Assembly: GCA_964019695.1 (NCBI GenBank)
Contig: OZ026517.1
Span: forward strand, 54,429,672 to 54,493,671
From: Loripinus fragilis
Taxonomy: Eukaryota > Mollusca > Bivalvia > Lucinida > Lucinidae
Length of the DNA stretch: 64,000 bases
Direction of reading: 5' to 3'
Numbering within the stretch: the first letter of the stretch is position 1; every line of letters starts with the position of its first letter. The notes beneath the pieces were generated by a model. It had not been told where the DNA came from. It did no database searches and saw only the letters and a list, made by a program, of their open reading frames with translations. Both the position numbers and the translations under genes were made by a program. This document shows, one piece after another, positions 11,684 through 20,814 of the stretch.

Positions 11684-11823
11684 TACTACAAGCAACGAAT
11701 TGTTGGAAAACCTAATTTTAGTGATCAATTCAAAAAGATTATCAAACGTTATATAATGGTTGGATATAACTTGGATGTCATGCGAAAGTCTGCATTCCTG
11801 GTATTAAACCCAATCACGGCGTA
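11684..11823 (+). pseudogene. Naiad reverse transcriptase, C-terminal fragment
   Basis: Reads in one frame as a 46-residue stretch containing VGKPNFSDQFKKIIKRY, VGYNLDV and LVLNPITAY. This is the same segment as the C-terminal end of the Naiad proteins encoded at 20815-22305 and 61187-62074 (there QFIKIISHYKKIGYNINV and LVVNPITVG). The frame is cut at codon TAT by the insertion of the 11824-15518 element and resumes at 15521. It comes from a Naiad lineage different from the other copies. Confidence 0.8.
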
Positions 11824-11948
11824 TTTAGTCCGGTAGAAAACCAGAATGACCTGGAACTTGACTTTAAAGTTTTTTTCTTTGTTGATTCTTGTTGTTGAGG
11901 CATTGTAATTCATGAATCCAACTGATGCCACTCTGGCATCATTGAGCG

Positions 11949-12620
11949 TTTTGAAATATTCAAGATGGCGTCCAAGATGGCCGTCAGTTAGGCTCCTAAT
12001 ACCTATATGACCAACATACTCGATCAAAATCATTTTATTTTTTTTCATTTTCATGGATGTTTCAGAAGCTAGATGTTACAACAAATTAAATGGAACAGTA
12101 TTTTGATTCAAAAGGTTGAAATATTAAAAATGGCGTCCAAGATGGCCGTCAGTTAGGCTTCTAAGACCTATATGACCGACATACTCGATAAAAACAATTT
12201 AATGTTGACTTTTTATGGATGTTTAGAGGCTGAATGATACAAACGATCAAATAAGATCATGGTTTTGATTCAGAAGTTTGAAATTTAAAGATGGTGTCAA
12301 AGATGGCCGTCAGTTAGGTTCCTAAGACCTATCTGACTAAAAACTCGATATAAAGCATTTCAATTTTGACTTTTTATCGATGTGTAGAGACGATTAAAAT
12401 GAAGCATTCACAAGTTTGATTCACAAGGTTGAAATATTAAAGATTGTGTCCAAGATGGCCGCCATTTTAAGCAAAATTCAATCTAAAATCAAATTCGCAG
12501 TTAGTAACTTTTTTCTGATAGTTTTCAGTTGCATCTGGAAAATTTGACTAGCATGTTATTGTTGTTTTTCAGCGTTGTAAAATATTTAAGATCACGTCCA
12601 AGATGGCACCAATAACACGG
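11949..12620. repeat. ~165-bp tandem array with AAGATGG motifs
   Basis: Four to five diverged units, each containing TCCAAGATGGCCGTCAGTTAGG or a variant, then CCTATATGACC.ACATACTCGAT. The motifs sit near 11964, 12130, 12292, 12445 and 12597. The doubled AAGATGGC cores look like YY1-type binding sites, but function is only inferred. The reverse open frame at 11749-12054 crosses the element border and is not a gene. Confidence 0.7.
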
Positions 12621-13019
12621 TGGGGAATCAAATGTTTTTTGCTATGATACACTGCAAGGGAAAAATAACAGACTCTTATTTTTCCTAATGTTAATGATTT
12701 TGTCTTTGTTCTGAGAATCGTATCTATCAATCCATGCACCATGCACTTTCCAGACCACTTTTGACCGGATCTGATAATACCATAATATCATATTATTCTC
12801 ATAATAATTCCTACTTTGGGAAAAGATTTCTTCAAAACATGAAGTGATAAATGACAGGGTATACTGAACGGAGGATATCACTGAAAAACCTGACGGTGTT
12901 TGATCAAAGTACAAACCTTTTTTTAATCAATATGCGGAAAAAAGTCAGCTGGATGGATGGATATAATTTACAAAAAAACTTATGGAGTGTAGTGTATCAA
13001 CACAAAAACCAACCCCTGA
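12621..13019. other. Non-coding stretch inside the inverted-repeat element
   Basis: Opposed short open frames overlap at 12642-13036. None carries a recognisable domain. Confidence 0.4.
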
Positions 13020-14990
13020 GTAAGGTATCTACATGATGCAGATGTTTGTAACCATCTCGACTGCTGGTTGGTATGGGCCTACTTGCCCTGTGCAATTGTA
13101 ACAAGCATTACTATTTCTCTGGTCTGTTGCAAGTGCAACAGACAGCACAGATGGTTGGATATTGCTATAACAAATATGAATGCTTGTCCGAAGCAAGTGT
13201 ATCAGACATGCATGCTTGTATGCACATGTTTACAGATATAACTGTTGGTTAGATGCAACTGTTAAAGACATGGGAAATGACCAGGTGCAATTGTTACAGA
13301 CATGGTTAATGTTCGGGGTGCAAATGTAATATACATGGATCCTGATAAGATGAAACTGTAACAGACATGCATGCCAATAGTATGCAACTTATAAAAACAT
13401 GGCTGCTAGTCCGGTGCAACTGTAAAATACATGCATGATAGCCTGTGCAATTGTTCTTACCAGCCCTTTAGTTGGGTACAAGCATAGGGACATAACTGCG
13501 GATCTGAGTCAAGTGTAAAATATATACTTGCTGGTTCGGCCAGACATCTACAGATGTTCTTTTGCAACTGATTCTAGCATATCTGCTGGTAGATGCAACA
13601 CTAACAGACATGCTGGTCGAGTTTAATTGTAACCAACCTGTCAGGTGATCGGGTGCAACTGCAACAAACATGCCTGTTTTTTCAAAGCAACGTTTAAAAT
13701 ATAGGCAGTGCAACATGCCTGCTAGTCTTGTGAAGCTGTTACAGACATAACTGCTTGATTTCAGACATGTATGCTGGTCCAGTGCCACATAATCAAACAT
13801 GGGTAATGGTAAATATGTCTGCTGACCCTATAGCAATGATGCCTGGACAGCTGGTCGTGAGAAAGAAGAACAGACTTGCACACATGCCCGCTGATCCAGT
13901 GCAACATTACCAATCATTCCTGTTAGTTGGGTTTTATTGTAACATACATTATAGCTGGTGTGATGTAACTAACACGCATGACTGCTTGTTCCGAGTCTCA
14001 ATAAATGGCATGTGTGCAGGTTCAGTACCACATTATTAAACACGTGTGATGATAAGGATGTCGGAAATGATGAGCTGGTGGCATTACATGGTCGCTGTTC
14101 AGTGAAACTTCAACAGATATGCCTGCGGACTTGGTACTATTCAATCAAACATGCCTCCTGGTCCATTGGAGATCAAAGAGAAAAGCCCTTCATCAGACAT
14201 GCCAAGTAACACTGTGAAACTTTATTAGTCAGGACTGCTACATATTCAATACGACATACATGCCGTGTAGAGAGCTGTTATGTCGCTGCAGCTGCAACAT
14301 ATATGCCTGCTGGCCTAGTGTTACTGTCACAAACACCACTGCTGTTCAAACATGCCAACTGGTTGAGTACTGCTGCAAGACGGATACTTGCTGGACTGTG
14401 GACACTCAATCGGCATGCCTGCTGGCCTTTTGTCACTCAATATTACATGTCTGCCGGCATTGTGCTTCTATATTTCTATCTGCTATACCTGCTGGTATGA
14501 TGTCTCACTATCAGCTGTGTCTGCTGGTGTTGTAAATCATTATAGGTCACACCTTTTGGTTTGGTACATCACTATCAGCCATGCCTGTTGGTGTGGTGCC
14601 TCACTATAGGTCATGCCTTCTGGTGTGGTGCCTCACTGTAGGTCATGTCTTCTGGTGTGGTACCTCAATATAGGCCATGCCTGTTGGCGTGGTACCTCAC
14701 TACAGGCCCTGCCTGCTTGATTTTTGCACTTCAACCGACATTTTGACTAGTTGAGTGCAGACAGAAGAGGGATGGCTACAAGTCTGGTGCTTCTCTTACA
14801 GAGGTGCCATTACATCAGACATGTTTACTGATCCGGTGCCAATCTCAGATATGCCTGCTTGTTCAGTGCAACTCAATCAGACATGCATGCTGGATTCATT
14901 TATTCAGATATACGTGTTTGTAAAGTGCTTCTCCATCAGGCAAGAATTCTGGTATGTTACAAATGCACCAGGCATGTCTACAGGTTAGGT
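13020..14990. repeat. 2-kb degenerate minisatellite, ~50-bp unit
   Basis: Recurring blocks GTGCAACTGTTACAGACATG and CCTGCTGGTC at about 45-55 bp spacing, much diverged and with the second half drifting to TGCCTCACTATAGGTCATGC. Open frames of 65-110 residues on both strands (for example 13755-14039 and 14260-14609) are Cys- and Trp-rich only because of the repeat and are not accepted as genes. Confidence 0.8.
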
Positions 14991-14999
14991 GCGGCCCCA

Positions 15000-15518
15000 A
15001 TGGATTTGTATAGCTTATCAGCTACCATCCTTGACGCCATCTTGAATGTATCAAATCCTGAGTGATGCATTTGCTGCATTACTGGGATGTTACAAGGATG
15101 ATGTTTGTAACTCAAGGATCAGTAAAATCAGCAATTTACATTCAAATCCCTTGAGTTTGCCAGCCCAGGGAAAATTTTCTTCTATTTCTTGTAATAAACT
15201 GCCATTTTGCCGGCCATTTTGCCTAAATTCTTATTTTATTTTTGAATTTTTGTTATGAGCTAAGTGTCGTCGACTAGATTCCAACATCATAACTTACAAT
15301 TTATGGTTAAAAATGAGTTTGAGACATTTTTTTATATCGCACAATTTTTTAACTTATAATTGGCCCATCTTGAATATATCGAATTGCTCAATGATGCCAG
15401 AGTGGCATCACTCGGATTTTTCAAGGACAATATATGCACTACCAGAATCCATAAAGAAAAAAAGTTTAAAATCAAGTTCCAGGTCCTCCTAAAATTCGCC
15501 CAAATTCTGCCGGACTAA
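15000..15518. repeat. Right terminal region of the inverted-repeat element
   Basis: Reading inward on the - strand there are two units, each with a GATGCCACTCTGGCATCA-like block and TTCAAGATGG. The outer one is at about 15360-15518 and the inner at about 15020-15200. The layout mirrors the left end at 11824-12000. Confidence 0.65.
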
Positions 15519-16110
15519 TAGCTATGGTTTCCTCTTTAATTGCACGACGGTGTGTCAGGCCTCAGACTCTATGACGGCTCTGACGTAAAGTTTTAATCGG
15601 TGGGTTGGTGCAGTATGCTTATCTGTAGCTGGACCCACCGTGGCTCAACTTGAGGTTTTCTTTAGCTCTTACTATCTGTGAGTCGTGAGCCCTTTTCTTT
15701 GTTTCATCATAGTGTGTTTATTTGAATATAGTGTTTCTCCATGATGATACATTGCATTAGTTAGAAGGCTTCCATGCGAGCTGAACATTTCTTGTACTTC
15801 AACAACAGTAGAATCTATGGCGAAGATTTGGTACCAGTAAAATGCATTTAAGCCCCCCCCCACCCCCCGGTGGCTTAGGCTGCTGTTCGTTCTAAGGCGG
15901 TGGTTCTGTTGTTGTTGACTTGTTGTTTATTGGTACTTCCATTGTGGGAGTATGTAATTGTTCTATGTTTTGTTGTACGTTACTTTATGTCCCTTCTAGT
16001 TTTGCAATCATCATGATGGGGGGAGAGAGCTGGTTGCTTTGCTTAGTTTGTCTTCCTGGTGTCTCGTGATTGTTGTGTGGCTCTTCCTCGCGATGCCATG
16101 GGTTGTCTGC
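15519..16110 (+). mobile_element. Naiad 3' end, downstream half of the split copy
   Basis: The frame broken at 11823 resumes as TAT GGT TTC CTC TTT AAT TGC, the counterpart of FAFLFNC in the intact copies, and ends at about 15590 after TCAGACTCTATGA. The following ~500 bp is taken as its 3' untranslated region. It differs from that of the 20-kb and 61-kb copies, so this is another subfamily. It contains a C-rich run at 15853-15868. Confidence 0.65.
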
Positions 16111-16149
16111 AGTTTGTGATTGTGGTATTTCCTGATCATACTCAATTAC

Positions 16150-16930
16150 TATCTTTGATGCTCAGGCGTTTTTGTGACGCATCCCGACCAGACCCATATT
16201 TAACCAAGAAGTTAGATTCTTGGTAACCCTTATATTTCTAATCATGGTCAAGTTTATGTTTTCTTTTTTATCCGTACTTCTTGAAAATGTCGGATGTATT
16301 ACTTCCGTCCATCTATCCATCCATATGTTTGTCATTCGGGTTTGCTCATAACGAGAACTCGCCCTTTGGCTGAGCGTGTTCATAGTTGGCATACGGTTTG
16401 CCTATGGTGTGTAGATTACAACGAACTATTCATATCACCAATATGCCCTTAGAGTCTAAGGTCTTGGTTACATAAACTAAAATCTGCTTATGGCTAAAAA
16501 CACGAAGTCCTCTTTCATTTTTTTGACTTGATTTTTAGAATGCGAATATGATCTTGGAGTCAAAGATCAAGGTCAAATATACTTATAATCTGTCTCACAA
16601 CTCAATAAGTGAACTCCTCTTTCATTTTTGGAGGCTGTTCCTATTTAGCGCATTGATTGCTTACGGTATGTCGATAACAACGAAGGTCTCAATTTACTAA
16701 TATGCCATCGGTAACAAAGGTCAAGATCACATACACTGAAAACCTGTTAACAGCTAGTATAGCTAAACCCTCTTTCATTCTTTGATCGAGGGTGTTCATT
16801 TTTGACACAATCATTGTCTGTGGTGTAAAGATTACAGCGAACCGAACGTTCCAGATCATTGCTATGACATCGGAGTCAAAGATCAAGGCCAAAATTAAAA
16901 TATGTCTTACTTGACGGATGGCTGAGAATG
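16150..16930. repeat. ~165-bp tandem array, left block
   Basis: Recurring order: ATATG.CCTTGGAGTCAAAG, GGTCAAGGTCAAATA, AAAATCTGTCT, GAACTCCTCTTTCATTTTT, GTGTTCATATTTGGC, ATTGCCTATGGTGTGTA, TTACAACGAAGG. About 4-5 diverged units. The array stops inside a unit at ~16930 and resumes in phase at ~25112, so the DNA between is an insertion. Confidence 0.8.
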
Positions 16931-18350
16931 GGTTTGCTCCCCCCTAGGGAATTTTGCAGACATATCCTATCTTGTAGAGAATTAAAAGCCAAGTCTTTTA
17001 AGACATGCTTGCACTCTGTGCTCCGGGGCGTTAGTCTGTAAGAGCCTGTAACATACGTTACTTTATCAAATTAAGAAAAAGTAAATTGAAAGTTTGGGCT
17101 ACAAATTGAAGACATTAGAATATTTATTTTTAAAAATCATTCATATAGTCTGCATACTGGATATCTTAACTACGTATGACAGCCATTTGAACAAAAATGC
17201 GGCTTCCTAAGGTGTCATATGCGTTACATAAATCAGATAACCCATTGAAATTTGCAAGTGTGGCTAACATCATTTACATTCACAATCTCTTTGTGTATTT
17301 TACAAAATATTTTTAACCATGTCTGACTAGCCTATGCAATTGGCTAACAGAAAAATTAAAGTTTGTTTCCCTAGCTTAAATAATTTATCTGGAATAAGCA
17401 ATTAAACAACCCTACCCTTATCCAGTTTTAAGGTGAAATGTTTGGTATTAAAACTAAAGTAAAAATAGTTAACAAATATTTGCAGTTGTTGAATATGTTT
17501 CATTGTTTGAAATTTATTTTCTTATATGAAAAGACTTATAAATCTGCAAGTTTGTTGCAAAATTGTTAATATCTGAGGCTGTAACATATGTTACCTGATG
17601 TAATATATGGGCAAGCTCATTGTCTTTACGTAAGATATGCCTAAAAATGTTTTAATCTCCTCGAGGGAATTCTGCAGACATATTCCTTCTTATAGTACAA
17701 CTCAAGCTGCATCAAATAAGAGATGTTTTCACTCTTGTTGGGGCGTTAGTCGGAAACAGCAGGTCACATGCGTTACTATATCAAATAAAGAACATGTAGT
17801 TTGAAAGTTTGAGCTAAAATTATTAAAAACTCGCAGCTGCTGGATATCTCACATTGTTTAGGGATTTTAAGCTGGCTCGTATGATAAAGACCTATAGATC
17901 TGCTAGTTGTCACCAAGTTTTAAAGATCAGAGAGCGTTACATATGTTAGTGTGATAAGTAAAATCATCAAACAGTATTTTGACATCAAGCTGAGCAAGGG
18001 CCTGCTCCATCCTAATCCCCTTTGGAATTCTACAGACATATTACACCTTATGTAACTATTCAAGGTGCATTTAATAAGAACTGTTTGCACTCTGTAAGTC
18101 GGGGCGTTAGCCTGTAACAGCGTGTTACATATGTTACTATATCAATTTGAGACTAAGAAATTTGAATGTTTGAGCTACAGAAAGAAGACATTAAAATTAT
18201 CTAATACATTGACATTCTTATAGTCTGCATACTGGATGTCTTTACTACATATGGAAGCTGTTTAACATTAATACGGCTAACTGTGGTGTTATGTGCGTTA
18301 CATGAACCTAATTATAATTTAAAAGCTATAATTGTGGCAATTGTCATTTA
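16931..18350. repeat. Left arm: three direct subterminal repeats
   Basis: The end unit begins at ~16931, ~17655 and ~18005. Each has a GGAATT.TGCAGACATAT-like start, a CACTCT...GGGGCGTTAG block, and a TTACATATGTTAC-type palindrome (near 17050, 17580, 18120). After the palindrome come TTTGA..GTTTGAGCTACA and GAAGACATTA blocks. Confidence 0.75.
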
Positions 18351-19619
18351 GTTAAACAACTACTATGTCTTGGTTTCAAACTGTTTTATTAGATTTTACA
18401 AACATATACTCAATTGATGATTAGCAAAAACCAAGTTTGCTTTTCTATCTTAAATATATTGAATTATAGGAGCTAATACACAGCCCTACTCCCAGTTTTA
18501 CAGAGAAGCAAATTTTGTTATTACCGTTTAAGTAAAACCTATGAAAGCGATTGCAGCGTGTAGATATTTTACTTTTTCTTAGTCTGTCTTGCTCATATAT
18601 CTGCAAGATGTCATTAAGTTTAAGATCAGGACACTTAATGTGTACTTATAAGTCTTTGGTGCCAAAACACTAGAAATTATATTCATTTATGATTATCAAG
18701 CCCATGGACTGTTGTTACAGATGTTATCAATGACCTTTTGGACACATTTCCTAATACTGTGCATATAATGCTAAATATAGAGCCACAAAAAGAAATGATA
18801 GTTTTACATTTGTACAAGACAATACAATAAAAGAAATGGTCCAAACTAATTCTCATCGATTTAACACTCATGTTAAACGTTTGTCGTTGTCTGCTTCTGT
18901 GGTAATCATTATTATCACACGCCTCCTCGCAACTAGCAGAATCATCACACAATATTTCAATCATTTACTGTTATACAATTTTACCACCAGTCCACTCAAA
19001 ATTGATGAGCCATTATCAACTTTCCAATTTTTTCCATTTATGGCTTGGAACATTCGGAAACTGATATGAATTCCTAATAGTTGGCTCTTTGAGTATGTGT
19101 TTCAAGTGATATTGTGCAAGTAGGTTAAAGACTAAAGCTTTACAAGGAGGAAAACTATGCCATTAAAACCAATGAGTACCTGGACTGATGTACCTTGATA
19201 TTTCTGTGATAAAGAATCATATCTTAGCTGGTTAACTTTGATAAATGTAGCCTTTCCATACATGCAACAAACATATTTTCATCTAATAATGCCTCTGCAC
19301 TTAATATCTTTCCCCAAGCATTCAAAAACTTATTTGAAGTCTTAGTACTTCTGAAGTGCTGAAACCGAGGTAACTCTTTCCCTTCAGATAAACGAACTAT
19401 ATGTATCACAGCAGCTAAAGCAATGAAATGCAGGATGAACAGAGCGCAAATTAGACCCTTTCAATTCAATGATTCACTAAGTTTCTAAGATAAGAGCACT
19501 TATTAAAGGATGTAACATATATAACTCGTCATAATAAATGAGCAAGGGCATTGTCGTGACATCCTTTTTGATTACACAGTCAGAGGCAAGTGTTTTCGAT
19601 TTCAGTGTTTTCAATGGAT
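18351..19619. other. Interior of the large transposon, no intact gene
   Basis: Only open frames of 61-93 residues on both strands (18683-18964, 18836-19069, 19224-19409), with no recognisable domain. Parts may be decayed coding sequence of the transposon. Confidence 0.4.
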
Positions 19620-20281
19620 CGTGAAATGAGACACCTTATCAACTTGTTTACTCTGTATAATTATTCCATAGAGCATAATATAGAACTACTGGATATCCTT
19701 TTCTACCCATATTCCACTTTCCTTCTTTGAATGCAACAGCTAATGATATGGCTGCAAAAACTGAGAAATCATAGGTTTTACATTATTTTAAGGCTTGCTT
19801 CAATGTACTGACATCAAAAACCAGCCAGCTGCAAACATAATTGATGGCAATGTCCAACTTCATGTTCTTTCTCATATACCAGATAACTTTCAAGGTGTAA
19901 CAGAAATTGTTTCAGACGGTCTGCCAAAACCATCAAGAGTCAACATGGTAACTAAAGAAAACTTATAAAGCTCTTTGGGCGCAGCAAAATACTATTGATC
20001 TAAGACCTGAGGACTTAAGCACCAAAGGACTGGATAGGTTCCATGGCAAATGATGCAAAAAAGCAGCCTATCAAATTTCAGTTTGACCAATGTCAGAAAT
20101 CTTTAAGTATTCTTAGAGGTACATGGTAGAGACATAGCTTTTGCAAAACCAGAGCAAAGCTATCATTTGACTAGCACCGATGCAGAGGCAGCTGCAGTAA
20201 GATTGCTCTTGCCACTTCACAGGAAGAGGCATATACCAGAGTCATACTCCATTGTATGCATATATGTGAAATGGCATTAAA
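19620..20281 (+). pseudogene. Fossil transposon gene, S-Q-E-E-A motif family
   Basis: Frame-broken coding relic. Pieces that can be read on the + strand, in order: a stretch containing ELLDILFYPYSTFLL, then AAKTEKS, then NIIDGNVQLHVLSHIPDNF with GLPKPSRVNMVT, and near the end IALATSQEEAYTRVILHC. From memory, these blocks match in order a widespread family of uncharacterised invertebrate proteins with a TSQEEADTR-like motif, often in many genomic copies. Whether it is the transposase, a nuclease or cargo is unknown. Several stops and frameshifts are present, and the 3' part is cut by the Naiad insertion at 20282. Confidence 0.5.
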
Positions 20282-20814
20282 AGTAAGTAAGGTTGCAAAG
20301 ATCAGGAATCGATACAATCAAGTACCACACCTGACCCAGGATACCAATGGGAAAGTGACAAACTCACAGAAGACACCACAAACGAGAGCCAAGAGGTCAG
20401 CCCTTTCCCAGCAGGTGACCACGAAGCACATATAAACAGACGTGCACAAAACATAGCTAACACAAGACAGAACAAAAACATAAAAGATCCACAAAAGAAG
20501 TACCGCCTTGGAACGGTCAGTAAAATATTTTACTGGAGGGCTTAAACCGGTTTAACGGCGCCAACCTCACCCTTAATTCAGATGTGGATCAAGACACATA
20601 GATATTTGGTTTGCATGAAAGACCCCTAACTTATCAATGCATCATCTCCTAAGACATATAAATCAAGATATAACAAGGAGATAAAGCAAGGATAAGGACT
20701 CAACAGTAAATTAAACTGAATACCGGAGCAAAAGAAATCCAACAGGTAAACCCCGGTGGGCCCGACAAACAGCCAAAACATCAGGCCCCTACCATCTCAT
20801 CAATAGATAAGTCT
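20282..20814 (-). promoter_or_regulatory. Naiad 3' untranslated region with conserved palindromes
   Basis: Contains CAGTAAAATATTTTACTG (20518-20535) and TTAAACCGGTTTAA (20542-20555), kept without change in the copies at 60.9 kb and 2.9 kb. If the TGA codons are read as selenocysteine, a SECIS element should lie here. I could not place a convincing SECIS core by eye. Confidence 0.5.

Larger units (their letters stand above)
11824..15518. mobile_element. ~3.7-kb inverted-repeat element inserted in a Naiad
   Basis: The ends TTAGTCCGGTAGAA (left) and TTCTGCCGGACTAA (right) start inverted repeats that stay recognisable for about 140 bp. Both include CCTGGAACTTGA, TGATGCCACTCTGGCATCA and ATTCAAGATGG. 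A TA lies next to each end, consistent with a TA duplication, though the exact border is uncertain by 1-2 bases. Inside are a ~165-bp array (11949-12620) and a 2-kb minisatellite (13020-14990). No transposase is seen. The broken Naiad frame on both sides proves it is an insertion. Confidence 0.75.

Noticed and set aside
11749..12054. 101-residue reverse frame as a gene
   Set aside because: It spans the junction between the Naiad fragment and the inverted-repeat element; its repeated partner at 15363-15500 is the element's other end.
13755..14609. Overlapping Cys/Trp-rich open frames on the + strand
   Set aside because: They follow the ~50-bp minisatellite, occur in several frames at once and change composition with unit drift.
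20282..20814. SECIS element in the Naiad 3' UTR
   Set aside because: Several ATGA/TGAT pairs were examined, but none gave a convincing helix with an apical AA; needs a folding search.
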